Shown here in pieces: positions 1-8,008 of a stretch of DNA of 45,174 nucleotides. The first letter of the stretch is position 1, and each line of letters opens with the position of its first letter. Made by a program: the position numbers and the translations under genes. The notes beneath the pieces are model-generated. The model was not told the DNA's origin and did no database searches. It saw only the letters and a list, made by a program, of their open reading frames with translations. The DNA is taken from contig VBOR01000063.1 of assembly GCA_005893165.1 (NCBI GenBank), forward strand, positions 3,807-48,980, given 5' to 3'. This stretch comes from Candidatus Eiseniibacteriota bacterium (lineage in GTDB: Bacteria > Eisenbacteria > RBG-16-71-46 > SZUA-252).

Positions 1-882
1 GCCGAAGCGCGGGGACTCACGGTGCCGGAAGCCCTCGAGCATCCCGAGCTGGGCGCCGCGGTGGCCGGGCCCGGCACGAGGAAGCTCCAGGAATTCGCGC
101 GCCTCTTCGTCTCGCTCCGGCCGCTCGCGTCCCTCTCCCCGCCGGCCTTCCTGACCGAGCTGATCGCGAGGATCCGGTACCGGGAATATCTCCTCGAGGA
201 GAATCCCGCCGAGGCGGCGGAGCGAATCGAGAACGTGGACGAGCTGATCGCGGGCGCGGAATCCTATCTGCGGCGCGCCGAGGATCCCACGGTGGAGGGG
301 TTTCTCGCCGAGGTGGCGCTCCTGACCGACGTGGATCTCTGGAACGACGAGGACGACACGGTGAATCTCATGACCATCCACTCGGCCAAGGGGCTCGAGT
401 TTCCGTACGTGTTCGTGGTCGGGCTGGAGGAAGGTCTCCTCCCGCATTCGTCCTCGATGGACGATCCGGCGCAGCTCGAGGAGGAGCGGCGACTCTTCTA
501 CGTGGCGCTCACCCGGGCGCAGCAGCGCGTGCATCTCTTCCATGCTTCCTTCCGCCGTACCTGGAACCCGGCCGGAGGAGGAAGCTCCCGGTTCCTCCAT
601 GAGATTCCGGAGGACTGCATCGAGTGGGACGGGGAGCCGTGGGCGGCGGCCCCGAAGCCGGTGTCGAGGAAATGGCGCGGGGGGAGCGAGCAGGGAGCCC
701 GGGCGGCGCGGGGGGGCGGACCGAGCCCGATCGGGGTGCGCGTCACGCATCCGCAGTTCGGGGAGGGGATCGTCGTGGCCTGCGAAGGGCACGGCGAGCG
801 CGCGAAGCTCACGGTGGACTTCCGGCGGGCGGGGACCAAGAAGATCCTCGCCGCCTTCGCGGAGCTGAGCCATGCCGATTGA
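1..882 (+). CDS. PcrA/UvrD-type DNA helicase, C-terminal part (5' end outside window)
   Basis: The reading frame is open from base 1, so the gene begins upstream and only about 293 residues are seen. Superfamily 1A helicases (UvrD/PcrA/Rep) unwind DNA 3' to 5' using ATP in repair and replication restart. Two hallmark motifs are visible: TIHSAKGLEFPYVFVVGLEEG (split here as TIHSAKGLEF and the following VVGLEEGLLPH; motif V region, about 355-450) and EEERRLFYVALTRAQ (motif VI, about 478-525). After a low-complexity Gly/Ala/Arg linker, the end (about 735-880) has a VTHPQFGEGIVV segment like the Tudor-like tail of PcrA. The stop overlaps the start of gatC by 11 bases. PcrA is favoured over Rep because of that tail, and in several Gram-positive genomes pcrA also lies near gatCAB. 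UvrD cannot be excluded. Confidence 0.93.
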   Translation, partial: AEARGLTVPEALEHPELGAAVAGPGTRKLQEFARLFVSLRPLASLSPPAFLTELIARIRYREYLLEENPAEAAERIENVDELIAGAESYLRRAEDPTVEGFLAEVALLTDVDLWNDEDDTVNLMTIHSAKGLEFPYVFVVGLEEGLLPHSSSMDDPAQLEEERRLFYVALTRAQQRVHLFHASFRRTWNPAGGGSSRFLHEIPEDCIEWDGEPWAAAPKPVSRKWRGGSEQGARAARGGGPSPIGVRVTHPQFGEGIVVACEGHGERAKLTVDFRRAGTKKILAAFAELSHAD

Positions 883-1159
883 CGCGAAGGTCGTGCAGCA
901 AGTCGCGGTCCTGGCGCGATTGCAGGTGGAGTCTTCCGAGGAGGCGCGTCTCGTGAAGGAGCTGACCTCGATCCTCTCCTACGTGGAGCAATTGCAAGAT
1001 CTGGACGTGAGCGGCATCGAGCCGACCAGCCAGGTGGGCGAAGGGACCAAGGCGCCTCTGCGGGAAGATGAGGTGAAGCCCTCGAACGTGCGCGACGAGG
1101 CCCTCGCGCAGGCTCCCGACCGGGACGGGGACTACTTCAGAGTGCCGCAAGTCGTATGA
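872..1159 (+). CDS. gatC: Asp-tRNA(Asn)/Glu-tRNA(Gln) amidotransferase subunit C
   Basis: A 95-residue protein, the usual GatC length. GatC is the small non-catalytic subunit of GatCAB, which converts mischarged Glu-tRNA(Gln) and/or Asp-tRNA(Asn) to the correct amide form; it wraps around GatA and stabilises the complex. The sequence has the family pattern: an N-terminal helix (VVQQVAVLARLQV), an ELTSILSYVEQLQDLDVSG helix followed by EPTSQV, and a C-terminal LREDEVKPS...APDRDGDYFRVPQVV tail. The ATG at 872 lies inside the helicase end (11-base overlap) and the stop overlaps gatA by 4 bases, so the three gat genes are probably translationally coupled. No separate promoter is evident. Confidence 0.96.
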   Translation: MPIDAKVVQQVAVLARLQVESSEEARLVKELTSILSYVEQLQDLDVSGIEPTSQVGEGTKAPLREDEVKPSNVRDEALAQAPDRDGDYFRVPQVV

Positions 1160-2643
1160 CGAAGAAGCCGGACCCTCTGGAAACCGCGGAGTCGATTGGA
1201 CGTGCCGTCCGGAACCGCGAGCGGAGCGCCGTCGAGGTAGCGCGCGTCTTCGTGGAGCGCGCGGAGCGGAGCGCGCCGCGGCTCTCGACCTATCTCCATC
1301 GCGACGGCGCGCGCACCCTCGAGATGGCGGCCGAGGTGGACCGGCGGCTCGAGTCCGGCGAGAAGCTCTCTCCTCTCGCGGGCGTGCCGATCGCACTCAA
1401 GGACAACCTCTGCACGCACGGCATTCCGACCACGTGCGGGTCCCGCATCCTCGAAGGATACCTTCCTCCCTACGACGCGCACGTCGTGGAGCGCTTGCGC
1501 GCCGCCGGGGCCGTGTTCACGGGGAAGACCAACTGCGACGAGTTCGCGATGGGCTCCTCTACCGAGAACTCGGCCTATTTTCCGACGAGAAATCCCTGGG
1601 ACCTGGACCGGGTCCCCGGAGGGTCGAGCGGGGGATCCGCGGCGACGGTGGCGGCGCTCGAAGCGTCCCTGGCGCTGGGATCGGACACCGGCGGCTCGGT
1701 GCGGCAGCCCGCCGCCTTCTGCGGCGTGTTCGGCCTCAAACCCACCTATGGCGCCGTGTCCCGCTACGGTCTCGTGGCGTTCGCTTCCTCGCTCGATCAG
1801 ATCGGTCCGTTCGCGCGGACGGCCCGGGACGTAGCACTCCTCTTCAACGAGATCTGCGGACGGGACGAGCGCGACATGACCAGCCGCTCCGACGCCACGC
1901 CGATCGATCTCGAGAGCCTGGAGCGCGGCGTGCGCGGCATGAAGATCGGGATTCCGCGCGATCTCCTGTCCGTAGGGGTGGACCCCGAGATCACGGCCTC
2001 CCTGGATCGCGTCACGAAGAAGCTCTCCGGCGAAGGTGCCGAGATCCTGGACGTCACCCTGCCGCACGCGCGCTACTCGATCGCCACCTACTACCTCATC
2101 GCGCCGGCGGAAGCTTCCAGCAATCTCGCCCGGTACGACGGCGTCCGCTACGGCTTCCGCGCGAAGAGCGACGATCTTCAGACGATGTACGCCTCGACGC
2201 GCGGCAAGGGATTCGGGCGCGAGGTGAGACGCCGCATCCTGCTGGGCACGTACGCGCTCTCCGCGGGCTACTACGACGCCTACTATCTTCGCGCCATGAA
2301 GGTGCGCACGCTCGTGCGCCGGGATTTCGATCAGGCGCTCCTGCGCGCGGACGCGATCCTCCTGCCCACGACGCCCACGCCTCCGTTCAAGCTCGGCGAG
2401 AAGGTGGACGATCCCCTCGCCATGTACCTGAACGACATCTTCTCCATCCCCGCCTCGCTGGCGGGTGCGCCGGCCCTCTCCTTTCCCTCGGGCAGGACAC
2501 GCTCCAATCTTCCGATCGGGCTTCAGCTCGTGGGACGACCCTTCGACGAGGGGACCCTGCTCCGGATCGCGAGGACCTGGGAGAAGAAGAGCGGGGATCC
2601 GCTCGGCGTGCCGCCCATCGCGAACGGGGGAGCCCGGACGTGA
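1156..2643 (+). CDS. gatA: Asp-tRNA(Asn)/Glu-tRNA(Gln) amidotransferase subunit A
   Basis: A 495-residue amidase-signature enzyme, normal length for GatA. It hydrolyses glutamine and channels the ammonia to GatB. The amidase catalytic triad is present: Lys82 in GVPIALKDNL, the cis-Ser157 in VPGGSSGGSA, and the nucleophile Ser181 in GSDTGGSVRQPAAFCG; the spacing matches characterised GatA enzymes with a constant offset of three. FGLKPTYGAVSRYGL and the C-terminal GLQLVGRPFDEGTLL are also typical. The ATG at 1156 overlaps the gatC stop (ATGA) and the stop overlaps the gatB GTG (GTGA). Specificity for Glu-tRNA(Gln), Asp-tRNA(Asn) or both cannot be read from this gene; it depends on which discriminating or non-discriminating synthetases the genome carries. 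Confidence 0.97.
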   Translation: MTKKPDPLETAESIGRAVRNRERSAVEVARVFVERAERSAPRLSTYLHRDGARTLEMAAEVDRRLESGEKLSPLAGVPIALKDNLCTHGIPTTCGSRILEGYLPPYDAHVVERLRAAGAVFTGKTNCDEFAMGSSTENSAYFPTRNPWDLDRVPGGSSGGSAATVAALEASLALGSDTGGSVRQPAAFCGVFGLKPTYGAVSRYGLVAFASSLDQIGPFARTARDVALLFNEICGRDERDMTSRSDATPIDLESLERGVRGMKIGIPRDLLSVGVDPEITASLDRVTKKLSGEGAEILDVTLPHARYSIATYYLIAPAEASSNLARYDGVRYGFRAKSDDLQTMYASTRGKGFGREVRRRILLGTYALSAGYYDAYYLRAMKVRTLVRRDFDQALLRADAILLPTTPTPPFKLGEKVDDPLAMYLNDIFSIPASLAGAPALSFPSGRTRSNLPIGLQLVGRPFDEGTLLRIARTWEKKSGDPLGVPPIANGGART

Positions 2644-4142
2644 GCGCGACGAGACCGGCTCCGGAATCCCCCTCGAAGGCGGAAGCGGGCGCGGCGCCGG
2701 GACGCTACGAGACGGTCGTGGGGCTCGAGGTCCACGCTCAGCTCAAGACCGCTTCGAAGATCTTCTGCTGCTGCAGCACGAAATTCGGAGCACGGCCGAA
2801 CACCCAGGTCTGTCCCATTTGCCTCGGGCTCCCCGGCGTCCTTCCGATCCTGAACGAGCGGGCGGTGCGGTTCGCGGTCATGACCGGGATCGCCGTGGGC
2901 GGCACGATCGCCGTGCGGAGCGTGTTCGCGCGGAAAAACTACTTCTATCCCGATCTCCCGAAGGGCTACCAGATCTCGCAGTACGACCGGCCGCTCTGCT
3001 CGGGAGGAACCGTCGAGATCCACGTCGGAGGGGCCTGGAAGCGGATCGGCCTCGTGCGGATCCACCTCGAGGAGGACGCGGGGAAATCGCTCCATCCGGA
3101 AGGCCGGCAAGGGGTGAACACGACGCTCGTGGATCTGAACCGGAGCGGCGTGCCGCTCATCGAGATCGTGTCGGAGCCGGAGATCCGGAGCGGCGCCGAG
3201 GCCTACGACTATCTCATCCGCCTGAAGCAGATCCTCGTGTATCTCGACGTCTGCGACGGGAACATGGAGGAGGGGAGCCTCCGGTGCGACGCGAACGTCT
3301 CGGTCCGGCCTCGCGGTCAATCGGTGTTCGGCACGAAGACCGAGATCAAGAACATGAACTCGTTCCGGAACGTGGAGCGCGCGATCGCGTTCGAGACCGA
3401 GCGCCAGATCCGGCTCCTGGAGTCCGGGGGCCGCGTCGTCCAGGAGACCCTCCTCTGGAACGCGGACAAGGGCAAGGCGGAGCCCATGCGAAGCAAGGAG
3501 GAGGCGCACGACTACCGTTACTTCCCGGAGCCGGACCTCCTGCCGCTGGATCTCGAACCGCCCTGGATCGAATCCGTGCGCTCCGCGCTGCCCGAGCTTC
3601 CGCATCAGGTGCGGGAGCGGCTCACGCGCGACTTCGGCATTCCGGAATACGACGCCGAGGTCCTGACCGAGACGCGCGCCCTGGCTTCCTATTATGAGGA
3701 GGTCGCCCGGCGCTCCGGCAGCGCGAAGCTCGCCTCGAACTGGATCATGACGGAGGTGAACGGGATCCGGAACAAGGAGGGGCAATCGATCGAGGAATTT
3801 CCGATCCGGCCGGACCGCCTGGGGACGCTGGTGAGGATGATCGCGGAGGAGAGGATCTCCGGAAAGATCGGAAAGCAGCTCTTCGAGATGATGCTGACCC
3901 GTCCCGAGGATCCGGAAGCGCTGGTGAAGAGCCAGGGACTGCTCCCGATCGACGACGAAGCCTCCCTCCGGGCGATCGCGCGCGAGGTGATCGCGGCGAA
4001 CCCGGGCCCCGCCGCGGAGGTGCGCGCGGGGAAGGAGCGCACGTTCGCCTTCCTCGTGGGACAGGCGATGAAGCAGTCACGGGGACGCGCCCACCCGGAG
4101 AAGATCCAGGACGCGCTCAAGAAGGAGCTCGAGGCGACGTGA
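2640..4142 (+). CDS. gatB: Asp-tRNA(Asn)/Glu-tRNA(Gln) amidotransferase subunit B
   Basis: A 500-residue protein that begins at a GTG overlapping the gatA stop by 4 bases. The frame stays open far upstream, but the homology begins at YETVVGLEVHAQLKT, so the upstream part is shadow. GatB phosphorylates the misacylated tRNA and transamidates it with ammonia from GatA. Family features seen: the Cys-rich zinc region (CCCCSTKFG...CPICLGLPG), KNYFYPDLPKGYQISQYD, GSLRCDANVSVRPRG, KTEIKNMNSFRNVERAI and the helical tail with FLVGQAMKQSRGRAHPEKI. The C-terminus appears complete. Immediately after its stop the next gene begins in mid-domain, see purD. Confidence 0.97.
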   Translation: MSATRPAPESPSKAEAGAAPGRYETVVGLEVHAQLKTASKIFCCCSTKFGARPNTQVCPICLGLPGVLPILNERAVRFAVMTGIAVGGTIAVRSVFARKNYFYPDLPKGYQISQYDRPLCSGGTVEIHVGGAWKRIGLVRIHLEEDAGKSLHPEGRQGVNTTLVDLNRSGVPLIEIVSEPEIRSGAEAYDYLIRLKQILVYLDVCDGNMEEGSLRCDANVSVRPRGQSVFGTKTEIKNMNSFRNVERAIAFETERQIRLLESGGRVVQETLLWNADKGKAEPMRSKEEAHDYRYFPEPDLLPLDLEPPWIESVRSALPELPHQVRERLTRDFGIPEYDAEVLTETRALASYYEEVARRSGSAKLASNWIMTEVNGIRNKEGQSIEEFPIRPDRLGTLVRMIAEERISGKIGKQLFEMMLTRPEDPEALVKSQGLLPIDDEASLRAIAREVIAANPGPAAEVRAGKERTFAFLVGQAMKQSRGRAHPEKIQDALKKELEAT

Positions 4143-5303
4143 ACGGGCACCCGCGGGTGCTCCCTCCCCTCGCTCGCCGCGTGGGCCTCGCGCGAAAAGC
4201 CGGACCTGGTCGTGATCGGACCGGACGCGGCGATCGCCGCGGGGCTCGCCGACGAGCTCCAGAAGGGCTCGATTCCCGTGCTCGGTCCCATCCGCGCCGC
4301 GGGCCGCCTGGAGTCGAGCAAGAGCTTCGCCAAGCAGTTGATGCAGGAGTTGAATCTCCCCACGGCGCCCTACCGCCTCGCGCACAGCGCGTCCGAGGCG
4401 AAGCGCATCCTCGCGGCCGCGACCTATCCCATCGTTCTGAAGGCCGACGGCCTCGCGGCCGGCAAGGGGGTGGTGGTCGCGGATACCGAGCGCGAGGCGC
4501 TCGAGGTGATCGCGTCCTGGATGGACCGGGGAGAGCTGGGGGAGTCGGGGAGGACGCTCGTGATGGAGGAGTTCCTTCGCGGGGAGGAAGCCTCGCTCCT
4601 GGTCCTCACGGACGGGGAGCGCTGGATGCTCTTCCCGCCGGCGCGCGACCACAAGCGCGCCTACGACGGAGACACGGGCCCGAACACAGGCGGAATGGGG
4701 GCGTGCGCGCCCGCGCTCGAGCCGAATCACGAGGATGCGCTCGCGATCGGGCGCCGGATCGTGGATCCACTCCTCGCCGCGCTGCGCGCGCGGGGGATCG
4801 CCTATCGCGGGATTCTCTACCTGGGCCTCATGCTCACCCCCTCGGGTCCGATGGTGCTCGAGATCAACGCGCGGTTCGGCGATCCGGAGGCGCAGGTGGT
4901 GCTGCCGCTCCTCGACGAGGACGTGTTGCCGCTCTTTCTCCGTGCCGCCCAGGGCTCCCTTCCCGCGGACCGGCACCGGACATTCCTTCGCCACGCGGGC
5001 GCGGCGGTGTGCGTGGTGCTGGCGGCGGCGGGATATCCTAAAGACACGCGCACCGGGCAGCGGATCGAGGGATTGAGCCACGCGCGGCCCCACGGCATCC
5101 GGTTCTATTGCGCCGGCGTGGACCGCCGCGCGGGGAGATTCGTGACGAGCGGCGGCCGCGTTCTCGGAGTGACCGCCCGTGCCGAGACGGTGAAGCGTGC
5201 GCGGGAGGCGGCCTACGAGGCGGTCTCCTGGATCCGATTCGATGGAATGCACTACCGGCGCGATATCGCGGCGCCACTTCAAACGGGGAGAACCGGCACA
5301 TGA
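4143..5303 (+). CDS. purD: Phosphoribosylamine--glycine ligase (GARS), N-terminally truncated
   Basis: GARS joins phosphoribosylamine and glycine using ATP in the second step of purine synthesis. The ATP-grasp core and C-terminal domain are intact: YPIVLKADGLAAGKGVVV, GEEASLLVLTDGERW, RDHKRAYDGDTGPNTGGMG, VLEINARFGDPEAQVVLP and a GMHYRRDIA end. The first roughly 50 residues, including the conserved Gly-rich GREHA-type loop that starts every PurD, are absent. Recognisable homology starts at SLAAWASREKPDLVVIGPD, only about 25 bases after the gatB stop, and no ATG is available there; the first usable start is the GTG at 4212 (363 residues). There is no room for an intergenic region or ribosome site. 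The loss is a clean deletion or an assembly gap. The stop overlaps purE (ATGA). If the sequence is real, the enzyme is probably inactive. Confidence 0.88.
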   Translation, partial: TGTRGCSLPSLAAWASREKPDLVVIGPDAAIAAGLADELQKGSIPVLGPIRAAGRLESSKSFAKQLMQELNLPTAPYRLAHSASEAKRILAAATYPIVLKADGLAAGKGVVVADTEREALEVIASWMDRGELGESGRTLVMEEFLRGEEASLLVLTDGERWMLFPPARDHKRAYDGDTGPNTGGMGACAPALEPNHEDALAIGRRIVDPLLAALRARGIAYRGILYLGLMLTPSGPMVLEINARFGDPEAQVVLPLLDEDVLPLFLRAAQGSLPADRHRTFLRHAGAAVCVVLAAAGYPKDTRTGQRIEGLSHARPHGIRFYCAGVDRRAGRFVTSGGRVLGVTARAETVKRAREAAYEAVSWIRFDGMHYRRDIAAPLQTGRTGT

Positions 5304-5776
5304 GCGAGAAGGCTCGCGTTTTGATCCTGTTCGGCAGCGATTCCGACCGCGCGGTGATGGAGGAGGCGGCCAAGGTGCTCGAGAGCTTCGGCGTCGGCTC
5401 CCGCCTGGAGATCGCATCCGCGCACCGCAGCCCCGATCGCGTGCGCGAGCTCGTCCAGGAGGCGAAGGGAGCGGGGATCCAGGTCTTCATCGCGGGCGCC
5501 GGCATGGCGAACCATCTCGCCGGCGCGGTGGCGGCGCACACCACCCTTCCCGTGATCGGCGTGCCGCTCGGCGGATCGCCCCTTCAAGGGGTGGACGCGC
5601 TCTATTCCACCGTGCAGATGCCCGCGGGTGTGCCGGTCGCCACGGTCGCGATCGGATCCGCGGGGGCCAAGAACGCCGCCGTGCTCGCGGTCCAGATGCT
5701 CGCGCTCGGGGACCGGGGGCTGGCGCTGAAGCTCGAGGATCTGAAGCAGCGCCTGGCTCGCGGCGAGCGTCTTTGA
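5300..5776 (+). CDS. purE: N5-carboxyaminoimidazole ribonucleotide mutase, class I PurE
   Basis: A 158-residue protein, normal length for class I PurE, which moves the carboxyl group of N5-CAIR to C4 to give CAIR in purine synthesis. The phosphate and nucleotide loops are present: FGSDSDRAVM near residues 11-20, the catalytic SAHRSPDR with His42, AGAGMANHLAGAVA, and PLGGSPLQGVDALYSTVQMP with a following GVPVATVAIG. The ATG overlaps the purD stop by 4 bases, so it is coupled to purD. Class I PurE needs PurK to make its substrate; purK is not in this window. The gene looks intact, in contrast to its upstream partner. Confidence 0.96.
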   Translation: MSEKARVLILFGSDSDRAVMEEAAKVLESFGVGSRLEIASAHRSPDRVRELVQEAKGAGIQVFIAGAGMANHLAGAVAAHTTLPVIGVPLGGSPLQGVDALYSTVQMPAGVPVATVAIGSAGAKNAAVLAVQMLALGDRGLALKLEDLKQRLARGERL

Positions 5777-5818
5777 TCCGCGCCCACCAGAGCGCGGAGA
5801 CTCGAGGAAGAGCTTTCG

Positions 5819-6418
5819 ATGGAACGTCTCGTTCTGGATGCCGGAGGGAAGTGGCGCGATGTCGCCAAGCGTGCCGCCTCCGTGCTCCGCGCCGGCGGGG
5901 TCGCGCTCCTTCCCGCCGAGGGCGTCTACGGCCTCCACGCGTGCGCCGAGGATCCCGTCGCGGTCGAGCGCCTTCTTCGGTTGAAGCCTCGGGAAGAGAA
6001 GAAGGGATTCATCGGCCTGATCGCCGAGCCGCGGGAGCTCGAGCGCTGGACCGAGCCGAACCCGCGCGCCGAGGTGCTCGTGCGGAAGCACTGGCCCGGC
6101 GCGCTGACGCTGGTGCTCCCGGCCTCGGCATCGGTTCCGGAAGCCATGCGCAATCCCGACGGCACCGTCGCGTTGCGATGCCCAGGGAGCCCCTTCCTCT
6201 GCGCGACGGTGGCCGGAGCGGGCGGAATCGTCCTCAGCACCTCCGCGAACCGTCCCGGCGAGCCGGCAATGATCACGCCGGAAGGGTTTCTGGAGGAGTA
6301 CGCGGACCTGGTCGTGGACGGAGGAACGTTGTCCGGAATGCCGTCGACCGTGGTCTCGATCGTGGCCGATCGAGTCCTGGTGCTCCGGCAAGGTTCGGTC
6401 CTGCTCGGTATCTCGTGA
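5819..6418 (+). CDS. YrdC/Sua5-family threonylcarbamoyl-AMP synthase
   Basis: A 199-residue single-domain YrdC protein. Family members condense threonine, bicarbonate and ATP to threonylcarbamoyl-AMP, the first step of the universal t6A37 tRNA modification. The protein has the fold markers AAGVLRAGG-like start (SVLRAGGVALLPAEGVYGLHA), RLLRLKPREEKKGFIGLIAE, HWPGALTLVLPAS, the TVALRCPGSPF strand and the nucleotide-loop LSTSANRPGEPA. The usual PT-TVYGL pattern here reads PAEGVYGL, a small departure. It lacks the extra C-terminal Sua5 domain, so it is TsaC-like in size. It lies 42 bases after purE and ahead of the YwlE-like gene; that order echoes the Bacillus ywlC-ywlE neighbourhood. A YciO-type paralogue without proven activity is the alternative. 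Confidence 0.88.
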   Translation: MERLVLDAGGKWRDVAKRAASVLRAGGVALLPAEGVYGLHACAEDPVAVERLLRLKPREEKKGFIGLIAEPRELERWTEPNPRAEVLVRKHWPGALTLVLPASASVPEAMRNPDGTVALRCPGSPFLCATVAGAGGIVLSTSANRPGEPAMITPEGFLEEYADLVVDGGTLSGMPSTVVSIVADRVLVLRQGSVLLGIS

Positions 6419-6431
6419 GCGGAAGGCGTAC

Positions 6432-6460
6432 TTGACGCTGCGCACCCCGGCTCCTAAACT
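6432..6460 (+). promoter_or_regulatory. Candidate sigma70-type promoter for the phosphatase gene
   Basis: TTGACG at 6432-6437 and TAAACT at 6455-6460 are separated by exactly 17 bases in the gap between the YrdC and phosphatase genes. The predicted transcript would start near 6467, about 38 bases before the ATG at 6505. Two close matches with ideal spacing in a GC-rich background make chance less likely, but no experimental support exists. Confidence 0.5.
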
Positions 6461-6504
6461 CGACCCTTCGAAGGCCTCGTCCCGTTCCGCCTGAAGTGGA
6501 GCCC

Positions 6505-7008
6505 ATGTACCAAATACTCCTGATCTGCACCGGAAACACATGCCGGAGTCCCATGGCCGAGGGGATCCTGCGTTCCCTCTTGCCGGCGGAGCTGGCCCCG
6601 CTGGTGCGCGTCGCGTCCGCGGGCACGGGTGCGGGGGACGGACTTCCAGCGACCCCGCTCGCGGTCCAGGTCTGCGCGGACTCCAAGGTGGATCTCAAAG
6701 GCCATCGTTCCGCTCCGCTGACGCCGGCCCTGCTCCGGGCGTCCGATCTCATCCTGGCCATGGAGCCACACCATATCGAATACGCGCGCGGGCTCGCCCC
6801 CGAAGCGTCGAATCGAATCCATCTCATCACCGAAAAGGGAGCCGCGGGCGCCAAGGCCAAGGACGGGGTGCTGGATCCCCTGGGCGGCACCGCGGAGCAA
6901 TACCGGGACACGTTCCATCGGATCCGGAGCCACCTCCTGGGGTGGATTCCGGTGATCCGGGAATCGGTCGAGCGGCGCGAAGGCGTGCGCCGGTCGAGCG
7001 AATCATGA
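6505..7008 (+). CDS. Low-molecular-weight phosphatase, YwlE-like (possible protein-arginine phosphatase)
   Basis: A 167-residue LMW-PTP fold protein. The catalytic P-loop CTGNTCRS sits at residues 8-15, with nucleophile Cys8 and Arg14 (CX5R), and the general acid Asp124 is in the late DPLGG motif. Classical tyrosine phosphatases of this family usually have Ile at the fifth P-loop position; Bacillus YwlE has Thr there, and that Thr is known to select phosphoarginine. This protein has Thr12, so arginine phosphatase activity is a reasonable inference. A GTG at 6496 is an alternative start adding three residues; the ATG gives the standard family N-terminus. A 17-bp-spaced promoter lies just upstream. 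No McsB-type arginine kinase is visible in this window, so the substrate stays open. Confidence 0.9.
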   Translation: MYQILLICTGNTCRSPMAEGILRSLLPAELAPLVRVASAGTGAGDGLPATPLAVQVCADSKVDLKGHRSAPLTPALLRASDLILAMEPHHIEYARGLAPEASNRIHLITEKGAAGAKAKDGVLDPLGGTAEQYRDTFHRIRSHLLGWIPVIRESVERREGVRRSSES

Positions 7009-7034
7009 AACCAACACGCCGGAAGGAGGAGGGC

Positions 7035-7997
7035 ATGGCGCGTGAGTCGACCGGCGTGATCTGGATGAATGGAACGTTCGTTCCCTATGAAGACGCGAAG
7101 ATCCACGTCCTCTCGCACGTGGTTCATTACGGCTCGAGCGTGTTCGAGGGGATTCGGGCGTACGCGACACCGTCCGGAACGGCGGTCTTTCGCCTGGACC
7201 GTCACGTGCAGCGCATGCTCGATTCCTGCAAGATCGCCCGCATCGCGTGCCCGTACGGATACGCCGAGCTGATGGAAGCCATCCGCGAAACCGTGCGGAA
7301 GAACGGGTGCGCGCCCTGCTATATCCGCCCCGTGGTGTATCGCGGCTTCAAGACGCTGGGCGTGAATCCCACCGGCGTTCCCATCGACGTCGCGATCGCG
7401 ACCCTGAACTGGGGCAAGTACCTGGGCAAGGACGCGCTGGACCACGGCATCTCGGTGCGCGTCGCCTCCTGGAACCGGCAGGCGCCGAACACCTTCCCGG
7501 CGATGGCCAAGACCGGCGCGAACTACCTGAACAGCCAGCTCATCAAGCTCGAAGCGGTCGCGGACGGATACGAGGAGGGGATCGCCCTGGACGTCTTCGG
7601 CTACGTGGCCGAGGGAAGCGGCGAGAACATCTTCCTCGTGCGCGGGGATACCCTCTACACCCCGACCGTCGCGAGCGCGATCCTCCCCGGCGTCACCCGC
7701 GACTGCGTGATCACCCTCGCGCGCCACCTGGAGCTCGAGGTGCGCGAGGAGCAGATCCCGCGCGAGATGCTCTACATCTCCGACGAGCTCTTCTTCACGG
7801 GGACGGCGGCCGAGATCACGCCCATCACCCAGGTGGACCGGATTCCCATCGGGACCGGCGCCGTCGGTCCGGTGACGCGCAAGCTCCAGAAAGCGTTCTT
7901 CGACATCATCGAAGGGCGTGCGCGCGACGCCCACCGGTGGCTCTTCCCCGTAGAGGCGACCGGAAAAGTCCAGCGCGCCGCGAAGAAGGCGCGATAG
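7035..7997 (+). CDS. ilvE: Branched-chain amino acid aminotransferase
   Basis: A 320-residue fold-type IV PLP enzyme that interconverts branched-chain 2-oxo acids and leucine, isoleucine and valine with glutamate. Family features: [41 protein letters not shown], the PLP lysine Lys159 in [58 protein letters not shown] and [12 protein letters not shown]. All key parts match group I IlvE. The ATG at 7035 is preceded by a strong Shine-Dalgarno run (ggaaggagga at 7021-7030). A second ATG at 7005 overlaps the phosphatase stop (ATGA) and would add ten residues, but lacks a comparable site. Confidence 0.96.
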   Translation: MARESTGVIWMNGTFVPYEDAKIHVLSHVVHYGSSVFEGIRAYATPSGTAVFRLDRHVQRMLDSCKIARIACPYGYAELMEAIRETVRKNGCAPCYIRPVVYRGFKTLGVNPTGVPIDVAIATLNWGKYLGKDALDHGISVRVASWNRQAPNTFPAMAKTGANYLNSQLIKLEAVADGYEEGIALDVFGYVAEGSGENIFLVRGDTLYTPTVASAILPGVTRDCVITLARHLELEVREEQIPREMLYISDELFFTGTAAEITPITQVDRIPIGTGAVGPVTRKLQKAFFDIIEGRARDAHRWLFPVEATGKVQRAAKKAR

Positions 7998-8008
7998 GCG
8001 CTTCACGC

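Noticed and set aside
2523-3785. Long minus-strand open frame (420 residues) opposite gatB
   Set aside because: It is the shadow of an intact, highly conserved gatB in a GC-rich genome; Arg/Gly/Asp/His-rich composition, no domain.
4077-5417. Minus-strand frame of 446 residues opposite purD/purE
   Set aside because: Both plus-strand genes are clear; the opposing frame has shadow composition.
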